This document shows positions 1 to 6,620 of a stretch of 9,551 nucleotides of DNA, piece after piece; positions within the stretch are counted from its first letter, which is position 1, and each line of letters begins with the position of its first letter. The position numbers and the translations under genes were made by a program. The notes under the pieces were generated by a model that saw nothing but the letters and a program-made list of their open reading frames with translations, had not been told where the DNA came from and did not search any database. The DNA is taken from assembly GCA_018817905.1 (NCBI GenBank), contig JAHISS010000073.1, positions 1 through 9,551 of the forward strand, read 5' to 3'. The stretch is from Nanobdellota archaeon (GTDB taxonomy: Archaea; Nanobdellota; Nanobdellia; Pacearchaeales; GW2011-AR1).

Positions 1-1
1 G

Positions 2-232
2 ATGAAAAAGATAAAAAGGCAAATGGATCTAAACGAGTTCGCGTTCCAAAAGTTGAAGGAAATAAAATCCAGCAAAAATAATATTATATCTTTTCCTAAT
101 ATCCGGACAAAAATTTGCACTCATTTTAGCATAAAGAAAGAACTATGCTGGAAACTCCTGAGAGATTTTAGAAACGAGGGAAAAATTGAGATTGTAAGAT
201 TTCATGGAGTTAGAATTATTAATAATGATTAA
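2..232 (+). CDS. Small winged-helix-like DNA-binding protein
   Basis: A basic 76-residue protein. Its pattern (helix, then an 'ICTHFSIKKELCWKLL' helix-turn-helix-like segment at about residues 37-52, then 'GKIEIVRFHGVRI' as a beta wing at about 60-72) resembles the small winged-helix proteins common in DPANN archaea, which I know only as uncharacterised putative transcription regulators. The recognition rests on the conserved look of the Cys/Trp/Leu helix followed by a short Gly-containing hairpin ending in HGV. The ATG lies one base from the window edge, so a longer upstream reading frame cannot be excluded. It is the only plus-strand gene and is convergent with the GHKL ATPase gene, with 14 bases between the two stop codons, so it probably does not belong to the minus-strand operon. 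No target can be deduced. Confidence 0.65.
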   Translation: MKKIKRQMDLNEFAFQKLKEIKSSKNNIISFPNIRTKICTHFSIKKELCWKLLRDFRNEGKIEIVRFHGVRIINND

Positions 233-233
233 G

Positions 234-256
234 TTTCCTTCTAATTTTATTTTTTT
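234..256 (+). terminator. T-rich tract, candidate archaeal terminator of the winged-helix gene
   Basis: Immediately after the TAA of the plus-strand gene the plus strand becomes pyrimidine-rich and ends in a run of seven T (250-256) with no stem-loop. Archaeal RNA polymerase can terminate on oligo-T alone, so this is a plausible terminator. The last part lies antisense inside the 3' end of the GHKL gene, where it encodes C-terminal lysines. The window is AT-rich, so chance T runs are common. Confidence 0.3.
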
Positions 257-2253
257 GCAGTATTATTAAGTCCCTCAGCGATACTTTGTTTTGTTTTAGA
301 TTTCTCAATAATTCTTTTCTTCTTTCCCTCTAATTTTTTTCGCACATATTCAAGCCTGAATCTTGCCCTATCAAGCAACTCAATCCAACTTATCGCATAC
401 AATTTTATATTATGCTCTTTTTTATTTTTCATTAAGCATACTCCTTTTTCTTCATAAGAAAAAGAATCATCTAATTCTGAACCGACAAGAAAATAGTTCC
501 ATTCTTTAGTATTAGGGCTATTAAATAAAGGAATTTTCCTTATAATTTCTGAATATCTATGTATCTGATTATAGTCTTCTAATCCTAATTTCATAAATCC
601 CTTAGAATTCTTATTTTGCCGAGGTCTTTTTATTTCAACTACTAAATTTGTCTCTAATTTTCCATCATTTATCTTTCCATGAACAAAAAGATCTACCTGT
701 TTTTTGGACAAATTTTTCTTAGGTTCTATAAATTCTATTTTATTATGTTTACAATATTCTTCATAGAGTTTATTAAAATCATCTTCTTCATTGCCTATTA
801 AACTAGTATATTCTTCTCCAAAAATCCAGAAATGATTTTCTATTTCTTTTTGTAAAGCAGACTCTAAAAAATAATATTGAGCATTATAAACCATTTCCTT
901 TAATTTCTCAATTGTTGTCAACCTATCTTCAATTAATTTAATGGTGCTAATAATATTTCCCAAAGGATACTTTTCAAGAAGTTTTCTCAATTCATCTAAT
1001 GCATCTTCATTTCCAGGTTTTATTAAGACTTTTAATATATCTAATAAAGTTTTTGAGTCGTCGTCTAATAACTTATTTATAATATTCAAAAATACAAGAG
1101 TTTGTTCTTCATTTAAATCTGCAAAGACTTTTGGAGCAAATCTGAGAACTTCTTTAGTCACTTCCACAACTGGTGTTTTTTTATAAGATCTCTCACTTTT
1201 TGAAGGAATAATCTTATCGAAATAGTGTTTATTTTCAAATGTCTCAATTTTTTTCTTTACAAAATCCTCTGAGAATCTTCTTCTAATTTCATCACTGAAT
1301 TTATTGGTTTTATCTTTTAATTTATTAAATATATCAAACTCTTTTTTAGAAAGCAAAGGACCTTCCTTCTTTTTTCTTCTAGCTATTTCAGAAGCTGGAG
1401 AAAAACTATCAAATAATTTACTTTTAACAAGAACTGTATGTAAAAACCTATCATCTATCCCAGAAATTGCAGTTTTAGTTTTGTATCTTTCTTTGCTTGT
1501 AGAGTTAAGATAATGATTATTTGATTCCCTACAATAGAATTCCTTCCACCGAACTAAAGTAACCTCAAATACTTCCTCCTCAATCGTAATAGTTTTAGAG
1601 TATTCTTCACAAATACTATCAGCATCAATCTTATTTCCATTTAGAAGGATATTTAAATTTTTCAATTTTATAATCCAATAAAATTCTTTCAATAAACTAT
1701 TTCTTATTTTTTCTATAGATTTTTTCTCATCAGTAATTAAATCTTGTTTAACATTAAAGTCCGAAATAGTTAGTATTGTTCCCGTTTTCTTTTTATCACT
1801 ATCTGTAGCTCCAATGCCCTTAAAATCAACAAGGTTAGAAGAGTGTATGTAAGTTTCAAATTCCTTATACCCCTTTCCATTAAGATATATACTTGTCCAG
1901 GTTGCTTTATTAGCAAACTTAATAAATGCAAATCTGCCGTGACCGTTTTTCCCATGAGGTAATGAAAGATAATCTTTTTTTAACTTCTTTTTTGGAGAAT
2001 CGTTTGTATGGACAAATAAATCAGTTTTTAATTTATTGTAGTTTATCCCCTCTCCATCATCTTCAATTATGATCTTTTTTGGAGTATTTCCATAACAATC
2101 AATTTTTATTTTAATTTCCCGTGCATCAGCATCTATCGAATTCCATACATATTCATTAATCGCTTGAAGAGAACTTTTTACATGCTCTTCAACTTGATTT
2201 TTTATCCCTTCACTAGTTGCTGTGACCTTGTGTTCAAAAACATCCTTAACCAT
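247..2253 (-). CDS. MORC/MutL-like GHKL ATPase with C-terminal PD-(D/E)XK nuclease domain
   Basis: A 668-residue protein from the ATG at 2253. The N-terminus is a GHKL (gyrase/Hsp90/MutL) ATPase: N-box with E34, N38, D41 and D43, the ATP-binding DDGEG at 65-69, and a Gly-rich lid 'HGKNGHGR' at 100-107. The middle (about 180-460) is a transducer-like and helical region I do not recognise. The C-terminus (about 470-630) looks like a PD-(D/E)XK nuclease: E480/E481, D521 in QVDLF, E540-I-K542 in VVEIKRP, and QIHRY at 563-567. Prokaryotic MORC/MutL relatives are known beside restriction-modification genes, which fits this location. The expected role is an ATP-gated clamp that cleaves invading DNA; this is inferred. 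A GTG at 2271 would add six residues. I prefer the ATG because a TATA-like box sits about 25 nt upstream of it, which would place the GTG upstream of the transcript start. The gene lies 45 nt downstream of the HEPN gene. Confidence 0.85.
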   Translation of the reverse strand: MVKDVFEHKVTATSEGIKNQVEEHVKSSLQAINEYVWNSIDADAREIKIKIDCYGNTPKKIIIEDDGEGINYNKLKTDLFVHTNDSPKKKLKKDYLSLPHGKNGHGRFAFIKFANKATWTSIYLNGKGYKEFETYIHSSNLVDFKGIGATDSDKKKTGTILTISDFNVKQDLITDEKKSIEKIRNSLLKEFYWIIKLKNLNILLNGNKIDADSICEEYSKTITIEEEVFEVTLVRWKEFYCRESNNHYLNSTSKERYKTKTAISGIDDRFLHTVLVKSKLFDSFSPASEIARRKKKEGPLLSKKEFDIFNKLKDKTNKFSDEIRRRFSEDFVKKKIETFENKHYFDKIIPSKSERSYKKTPVVEVTKEVLRFAPKVFADLNEEQTLVFLNIINKLLDDDSKTLLDILKVLIKPGNEDALDELRKLLEKYPLGNIISTIKLIEDRLTTIEKLKEMVYNAQYYFLESALQKEIENHFWIFGEEYTSLIGNEEDDFNKLYEEYCKHNKIEFIEPKKNLSKKQVDLFVHGKINDGKLETNLVVEIKRPRQNKNSKGFMKLGLEDYNQIHRYSEIIRKIPLFNSPNTKEWNYFLVGSELDDSFSYEEKGVCLMKNKKEHNIKLYAISWIELLDRARFRLEYVRKKLEGKKKRIIEKSKTKQSIAEGLNNTAKK

Positions 2254-2273
2254 CAATAAATAATAAATCACTC

Positions 2274-2283
2274 ATTTAAATAA
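2274..2283 (-). promoter_or_regulatory. TATA-like box before the GHKL ATPase gene
   Basis: In the short gap between the HEPN stop and the GHKL gene the minus strand reads AATTATTTAAATG. The ATTTAAAT element is centred about 24-25 nt upstream of the ATG at 2253, the spacing expected for an archaeal TATA box driving a leaderless mRNA. The AT-rich background makes a chance match quite possible. Confidence 0.35.
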
Positions 2284-2298
2284 TTAACATATTAAAAT

Positions 2299-2817
2299 TT
2301 AGATAACTTTTTCTTCCGTTAAAACATTTTCAAGAATCTCAAAAGTAACTTTAAAGGAAAATTCAACCAATGCCCTATTCCGATTACCTTTTTCATCGTT
2401 TCTTTCCAAATCCTTCCCCCCATGATTAAGATTGCTTCTAACCCTATATGAGAAATTTAAAATCTCTAAAAGATTATTAATGTCATTTATCTCAATTGGC
2501 CTTTTTGGATTTATTGGGGACAGATCATATAATTTTCCAGATGCCTTCAACCTGACCACGAGCTCTCTAAATTTATCTGACTTTGTCCAATTAGTAAAAG
2601 AGGATTGATATTTATTCACAAATTTATTTCTCATTGTTTTATTATTCTGATCTGGAAAATTCAATCCCAAAAAAGCATCAAAAGAATGCCAAATATCCTT
2701 TAACCCTTCTGCATAAAATTGCTTATCAAAGCCACTCTTTGTTCCAACAAATTTCTTTTTTGCCCTCAAGAAATATATTAGGATATTGCTCTTTCGTTCA
2801 TCGTCAGCAAGATTCAT
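2299..2817 (-). CDS. HEPN-domain protein, probable RNase
   Basis: A 172-residue, largely helical protein. The key segment is 'YRVRSNLNHGGK' at 124-135, which contains the R-x4-H motif of HEPN ribonucleases (R127 to H132) followed by Gly-Gly-Lys. A further helix (about 147-170) carries the usual 'aLVefsfkvtfeIL' pattern. The form VRxNLxHGGK is typical of a HEPN family found in prokaryotic conflict systems. HEPN proteins with this motif are known as metal-independent RNases acting in toxin-antitoxin, abortive infection and CRISPR effectors. Cleavage of host or viral RNA after infection is therefore likely but inferred. No nucleotidyltransferase antitoxin (MNT) partner is beside it. Its neighbours are the Cas4-like nuclease (ATGA overlap, 4 nt) and the GHKL nuclease, so one of these could control it. 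The start is fixed by the overlap. Confidence 0.8.
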   Translation of the reverse strand: MNLADDERKSNILIYFLRAKKKFVGTKSGFDKQFYAEGLKDIWHSFDAFLGLNFPDQNNKTMRNKFVNKYQSSFTNWTKSDKFRELVVRLKASGKLYDLSPINPKRPIEINDINNLLEILNFSYRVRSNLNHGGKDLERNDEKGNRNRALVEFSFKVTFEILENVLTEEKVI

Positions 2818-3461
2818 TTTCCATCACACCACTCACAACTCTTCTTAGGGCAAGCTCCATTTAACATTTTCAAAGCATCTTTCCAAACCTTCTCAGCCTT
2901 CTTAACATCTACTTTCATTTTTACTAATGTTGTATCAAAGATAACCTCTCCTGTTGACATAACTTCTTTAGGAACATAAAACAATAAGAAAAAGTAATCC
3001 TCTGTTTCATAGCCATTTTTTCTTAAAAGAAAATTATAAATATTCTGTTGAAGTCTATAATGTTCTGCAGTATCATCTTTAAGAGCATACCCTCTTGTTT
3101 TATAATCTAACACAATAAGCTTCTTTCCTTTTACTAAGATATTATCAACTGCTCCATGCAATTCATTCCCTTTTTTATCAATCCATGAAACACCTTTAAA
3201 ATTACTCTGCCAAATTTTCATTTTATCTTTATCATCAAATAATTTCATATTTTTACATTCACCATTCTCACAAATTTCTGGAGGGAGTTGTTTTTTATCC
3301 CTAAACTTATCAAAATGAATTTTTAGAATCTTATCCATTCCACTTGGAAGACTTGGAAATATTCCAGAAGGCCTTTTCCATACCTTGTGTTGAGCAAGCC
3401 AGAAACATCTCGGACATTCTTGCATTAAATTTAAGGCTGAGGGGGATAGTTTATATGTCAT
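2814..3461 (-). CDS. Cas4/RecB-like PD-(D/E)XK nuclease with a possible Fe-S cysteine set
   Basis: A 215-residue protein from the ATG at 3461. It matches single-domain Cas4/RecB-type exonucleases: N-terminal 'LSPSALNLMQECPRCFWL', H50, D106 in GAVDNI, D119-Y-K121 in LDYKTR, and Q138-x3-Y142 (QxxxY motif). C16/C19 at the N-terminus and C204, C209 and C212 at the C-terminus are placed as in Cas4/AddB enzymes that hold a 4Fe-4S cluster. The family digests DNA ends, and in Cas4 it trims spacers. Here there is no CRISPR array or cas1/cas2, so it is a stand-alone nuclease; such copies are common in DPANN and CPR genomes and their role is unknown. An ATG at 3479 gives six more residues and would overlap the membrane gene by 17 nt. 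The ATG at 3461 starts one base after that gene's stop and matches the usual family N-terminus, so I chose it. Confidence 0.85.
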   Translation of the reverse strand: MTYKLSPSALNLMQECPRCFWLAQHKVWKRPSGIFPSLPSGMDKILKIHFDKFRDKKQLPPEICENGECKNMKLFDDKDKMKIWQSNFKGVSWIDKKGNELHGAVDNILVKGKKLIVLDYKTRGYALKDDTAEHYRLQQNIYNFLLRKNGYETEDYFFLLFYVPKEVMSTGEVIFDTTLVKMKVDVKKAEKVWKDALKMLNGACPKKSCEWCDGK

Positions 3462-3462
3462 T

Positions 3463-3975
3463 TTAGTCGGTATTTTCAAATTTATTAATTAATGTAAAAA
3501 CTAAAATTAAAAAGTAAAATAAGAGTAACAAAAATGAAAGTATCTTAGGGAAAAATAAAACAATTGAAGTATTCACCCAATTTAACCATCCCACTTGAAA
3601 GATTAAATAGCTGTAGGGGACTAAATAAAAGAAAATAATAGAAAATAGAATTGCATTAGTTATCGAAAAAATCCATTTCTTTTTTAATATATAATCTGAA
3701 TTTACTCCATAAATTAACCAGAGTAATATGAATGAAAAGATAACAAATAAGATTGGTTTTGTAATGTTATCTAAAAAATTGTATGTGACTAAATCTTGTT
3801 TTTCTTGTAAGGTATAATTAAATATTGTTGTTTGATTCCCATAAATCATTTTTTCTAAGTTAGGTGTTTCTCTTATTAATAGATAATCAGAAGTAGTATA
3901 AATAAAAGCAAAAATTGCAATTACTGCAATAAATAGTTGAAATGTATTAATATACCTCTTATTATTCTCTATCAT
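3463..3975 (-). CDS. Four-helix integral membrane protein of unknown function
   Basis: A 170-residue, very hydrophobic protein rich in Phe, Ile and Leu. I see four likely transmembrane segments: about 11-28, 73-90, 101-125 and 135-163. An extramembrane segment of about 40 residues (30-70) lies between helices 1 and 2, with two N-x-T sites, and a short basic loop (KKKW) precedes helix 3. There is no signal peptide cleavage site or catalytic motif that I recognise. It opens the second block: its ATG overlaps the TGA of the small remnant reading frame (ATGA), and its stop is one base before the nuclease start. In defence operons small multi-helix proteins often act as membrane-disrupting effectors or sensors. 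That is only contextual, and it could equally be an unrelated passenger. Confidence 0.75.
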   Translation of the reverse strand: MIENNKRYINTFQLFIAVIAIFAFIYTTSDYLLIRETPNLEKMIYGNQTTIFNYTLQEKQDLVTYNFLDNITKPILFVIFSFILLWLIYGVNSDYILKKKWIFSITNAILFSIIFFYLVPYSYLIFQVGWLNWVNTSIVLFFPKILSFLLLLFYFLILVFTLINKFENTD

Positions 3976-4055
3976 TTTTTCCCAAATCCCTCCTCTATCT
4001 TAATCTCTTTGAGTGTTAATTCGCACAAATCATAAACTATTTTATCTACGTTCAT
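3972..4055 (-). pseudogene. 27-codon remnant resembling the C-terminal tail of an Eco57I/TaqI-type methyltransferase
   Basis: Between the helicase stop and the membrane gene lies a 27-codon reading frame. Its product contains 'VDKIVYDLCELTLKEIKIEE', which closely resembles the tail 'IDxlVYeLYgLTeeEIkiVE' found at the end of many type II/IIG adenine methyltransferases. In the neighbouring frame, a ten-codon ORF (MITEREYERR) starts at 4074 with an ATGA overlap on the helicase stop, the same coupling used elsewhere in the operon, and then hits a stop. A one-base shift would join the two into a single small reading frame. I read this as the decayed end of a lost or replaced methyltransferase or specificity gene. 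It could alternatively be a real short coupled ORF, since its TGA overlaps the ATG of the membrane gene. Confidence 0.4.
3988..3995 (-). promoter_or_regulatory. Purine-rich GAGGAGGG, candidate ribosome binding site
   Basis: The minus strand reads GAGGAGGG, ending 12 nt before the ATG of the membrane protein gene. It is the best match to a Shine-Dalgarno sequence that I noticed in this window, where most genes lack one, but the spacing is longer than the usual 5-9 nt. It also codes for Glu-Glu-Gly in the small remnant frame, so the match may be coincidental. Confidence 0.3.
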
Positions 4056-4070
4056 ATTCTCTTTCAGTTA

Positions 4071-6620
4071 TCATAAAACAATCATCGTATGCCCATTTAA
4101 ATGTTCTTTTTCTGTAACTACAATATCATAGGCTCCAACATCTTCTCCTTTATGTTTTGTTATTCCTGCATAAATTAAACTTGGTATTTCATATCTTCTA
4201 AATCCAAGAACTGCTGCGTTCATGTGTGTGTTATTAAATAAATTTAAACTTACAAGTAATTCAAAATCTTTAACAGTTAGACCTGTAACTTTTTTAAACA
4301 AAGCAGGTTCTAGTCTGGTGATAACATCTTTTAAGGTTTTCTCTCTATAATCTGTTAGATACATAAAAATTGGAATTCTTGTTGCGAATTTGATAAGTTT
4401 TTGTTGTATTTCCTTTCTCTTACTTTTGTATTCTTTTTCTTCTTCAGTAAGTTCTCTTTTTTCTTTTTCAGAAATATTTTCTTTTTCCGCAAGTTTCTTT
4501 TTAGCTTTTTTAACTGCTTCAGACTTATTAATAATTGTCTCAATATCTTTGTTTAAATTTCTAAAGCCCTCTATACTCATTAAGGCTTTCATTGCTCTTT
4601 CGTTCCTTAATAGTTTTTCTAGTGTTTGATTATCTACATTAACCAATAAAGCACTTTCCCACTTTCTTGCTAGAAGTGTTGCTGTTGTTCCGCTCATTGC
4701 CATATCAAGAACCCCTCCCGCATCAATTTGTACCATCTCACTTCCAGTATACGCTAAAACTGGAAGAAATTCGATAAACTCTTTTACTTTTTTTTCGGGG
4801 TCTGTTTTTTCATTTATATTTAGGTTACAACCATATTCTGAAATTTGCCTTAATGCCCTATCTGGAGCAAAATCAAAAACATAACATTCTTTTTTTATTA
4901 TCTCTTCTTTGTTTGGAGATTTCCCATCAGGATTTTTAATTGTCCAAGGAGATTGGACTCTGAAGGCAGTCTGAAAATAGGTTTCTGGACTATTCAGATT
5001 TCTCAACATAAAAATACCAGTCCAAGGTTTGACGGTAACCCCAGTGTTAAGTTTTCCACAAGAAAGAGTAATTGTTTTGGTTTTTAGAGGATCATCCATT
5101 GCATCTTTTACAGGGTTTAGTGCAGCAAGACCAATTCCTGCATCTGTTCCAGCAGCCACAATTATTTTGTAATCATGATAAAATCTATTTTGTTTTTGTT
5201 GCAATAGATTATACATAGCATGACAAGAATTTACTTTAGGAAGATACCAAAAAGTATGAGATAGAACATTTAGTAAAAGAGTGTCGGAAAAAGGAAGCAA
5301 TGGTTTTCCAGGACCCAATTTTAAATCATCAAGAGTTGTTTCTAAATAATCTCCTCTAATTAAATCAAGCCATTTTTGAACTTCATTTTCATAAATAAAT
5401 TTGGCTTCTTTTCCTTCTCCTTTTGCAGAAAAAAAAGCATTTAAATCAAAGCTATCAAACTCGCCTCCGCTTGCTATTTTACTTATAGAATCAGGTAGTT
5501 TGTAAGTCAATAAAAACATTTTCGGCAAAGACGCATAAGGATTATTTTTTTTCTTGTAATTTTTCTTTGCTTTTTGTTCATCTGAATAAGTCCAATGATA
5601 AACTTGCTCTTCAATAAATTCTCCCGAAAGAAGTGCTCTAAAGGGGGTGCCCGAAAGATAAAGGTAAGCACCAGTTTTTATAGGAATAATCTTTTCCAGA
5701 GTATCTACTCTATCATCTTCATTAATTTCCTTTTGAGAATCAATCTCTGCTTCTTCTTCAGCAAATTCTTCTTCATCATAAAATCTTTTTGCTTTTTCTC
5801 TCCAAGCCCCATAGTGATATTCATCTAGAATTACACAATCCCATTTTGTTTTATGAATCCATTTATTTTTAGGTTTTATTCCACCCAGTTCATTTTTTCC
5901 CAAGAAATCCTGAAAAGATCCAAAACACACAAAAGGTTTCCTTTTGTTTAAATCTTCATATTTTAAATCATTATGTTTAGAAAAAAATTGCCACCCTTCA
6001 AAATCCACATGTTGTCTTAAATCTTTTTCCCAAGAATCTTCAACAGCAGGTTTAAATGTAATAACTAAAACTTTTTTCCAATCCATTTTTTTAGCAAGTT
6101 GATAAGATGCAAAAGTTTTTCCAAACCTCATTTTACAATTCCATAAAAAATGGGGTGTTTTTTTAGTGTCTTTTTTATATCTTTTAAAATAGTTAGATGC
6201 TCTTTTTACAGCCTCTTCTTGTTCAGGTCGCATTTTATAGCTTTGTGTTCTTTCAAGCTCATAGTCTCTTCCTGCTTTAATAGACATAACAGCTGCCTGC
6301 ACCTCATCTATAGAGCATTCAAACCATTCTCCACTTGGATTTTTTATCCCTTCTTTTCTAAGAAATCTATGAACCTCATGATCATCAAAAGAGGTGCCAT
6401 CATTTTTCATGGCGGACCCCTCAAAAACTATAGTGTATGGTAATTTCCCAGGTCTTTTTGTAGGGTATTGTTGAGCTACTCTTTTTTTAACATCTCCTGT
6501 AGATGTATATCCAACTTTTAGTAACCCTGCAAGATGAGGATTATGCTCTATATATGCATAAATTGTCGGATTTATATTCGGTCTTTCAGAGAATAATTCT
6601 TTACTCGTCTTCAGAGCCAT
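4071..6620 (-). CDS. GIY-YIG nuclease/SF2 helicase fusion, restriction subunit of the R-M system
   Basis: An 849-residue protein with an N-terminal GIY-YIG-like domain of the T5orf172/Mug113 type (about 19-115): YAYI at 21-24, LKVGYTS at 34-40, R47, E82 and GEWF at 97-100. A superfamily 2 motor follows (about 128-600): Q-motif region RPEQEEAV, Walker A MRFGKT at 164-169, DEYH at 266-269, SGTPF at 323-327, and Q550-x3-R554 near the motif VI position. Residues about 690-745 are very rich in Lys and Glu and probably form a coiled coil. The C-terminal part is not recognised. In this family the motor is expected to translocate on unmodified DNA while the GIY-YIG domain cuts. It follows the methyltransferase with a 20-nt overlap, and the same trio of genes recurs in bacteria as I remember it. 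A GGGAG lies 6 nt before the ATG. Confidence is high for the domains and moderate for the restriction role. Confidence 0.88.
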   Translation of the reverse strand: MALKTSKELFSERPNINPTIYAYIEHNPHLAGLLKVGYTSTGDVKKRVAQQYPTKRPGKLPYTIVFEGSAMKNDGTSFDDHEVHRFLRKEGIKNPSGEWFECSIDEVQAAVMSIKAGRDYELERTQSYKMRPEQEEAVKRASNYFKRYKKDTKKTPHFLWNCKMRFGKTFASYQLAKKMDWKKVLVITFKPAVEDSWEKDLRQHVDFEGWQFFSKHNDLKYEDLNKRKPFVCFGSFQDFLGKNELGGIKPKNKWIHKTKWDCVILDEYHYGAWREKAKRFYDEEEFAEEEAEIDSQKEINEDDRVDTLEKIIPIKTGAYLYLSGTPFRALLSGEFIEEQVYHWTYSDEQKAKKNYKKKNNPYASLPKMFLLTYKLPDSISKIASGGEFDSFDLNAFFSAKGEGKEAKFIYENEVQKWLDLIRGDYLETTLDDLKLGPGKPLLPFSDTLLLNVLSHTFWYLPKVNSCHAMYNLLQQKQNRFYHDYKIIVAAGTDAGIGLAALNPVKDAMDDPLKTKTITLSCGKLNTGVTVKPWTGIFMLRNLNSPETYFQTAFRVQSPWTIKNPDGKSPNKEEIIKKECYVFDFAPDRALRQISEYGCNLNINEKTDPEKKVKEFIEFLPVLAYTGSEMVQIDAGGVLDMAMSGTTATLLARKWESALLVNVDNQTLEKLLRNERAMKALMSIEGFRNLNKDIETIINKSEAVKKAKKKLAEKENISEKEKRELTEEEKEYKSKRKEIQQKLIKFATRIPIFMYLTDYREKTLKDVITRLEPALFKKVTGLTVKDFELLVSLNLFNNTHMNAAVLGFRRYEIPSLIYAGITKHKGEDVGAYDIVVTEKEHLNGHTMIVL

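Noticed and set aside
941..1513. Two plus-strand reading frames opposite the GHKL ATPase
   Set aside because: They lie antisense within a well-supported gene, are rich in Ser/Phe/Leu as expected from reverse-reading lysine codons, and show no recognisable domain.
2273..2299. Nine-codon ORF from an ATG at 2275 in the gap before the GHKL gene as a leader peptide
   Set aside because: It overlaps the proposed TATA box region and ends at the GHKL start by chance in an AT-rich stretch; nothing supports its translation.
2814..3461. Cas4 as part of a CRISPR adaptation module
   Set aside because: No direct repeats, spacers, cas1 or cas2 in the window; the neighbours are HEPN and membrane protein genes.
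4355..4629. Plus- and minus-strand short frames across the helicase Lys/Glu-rich region
   Set aside because: Low-complexity products (poly Ser/Phe or poly Lys) caused by the repetitive codons of the real gene in other frames.
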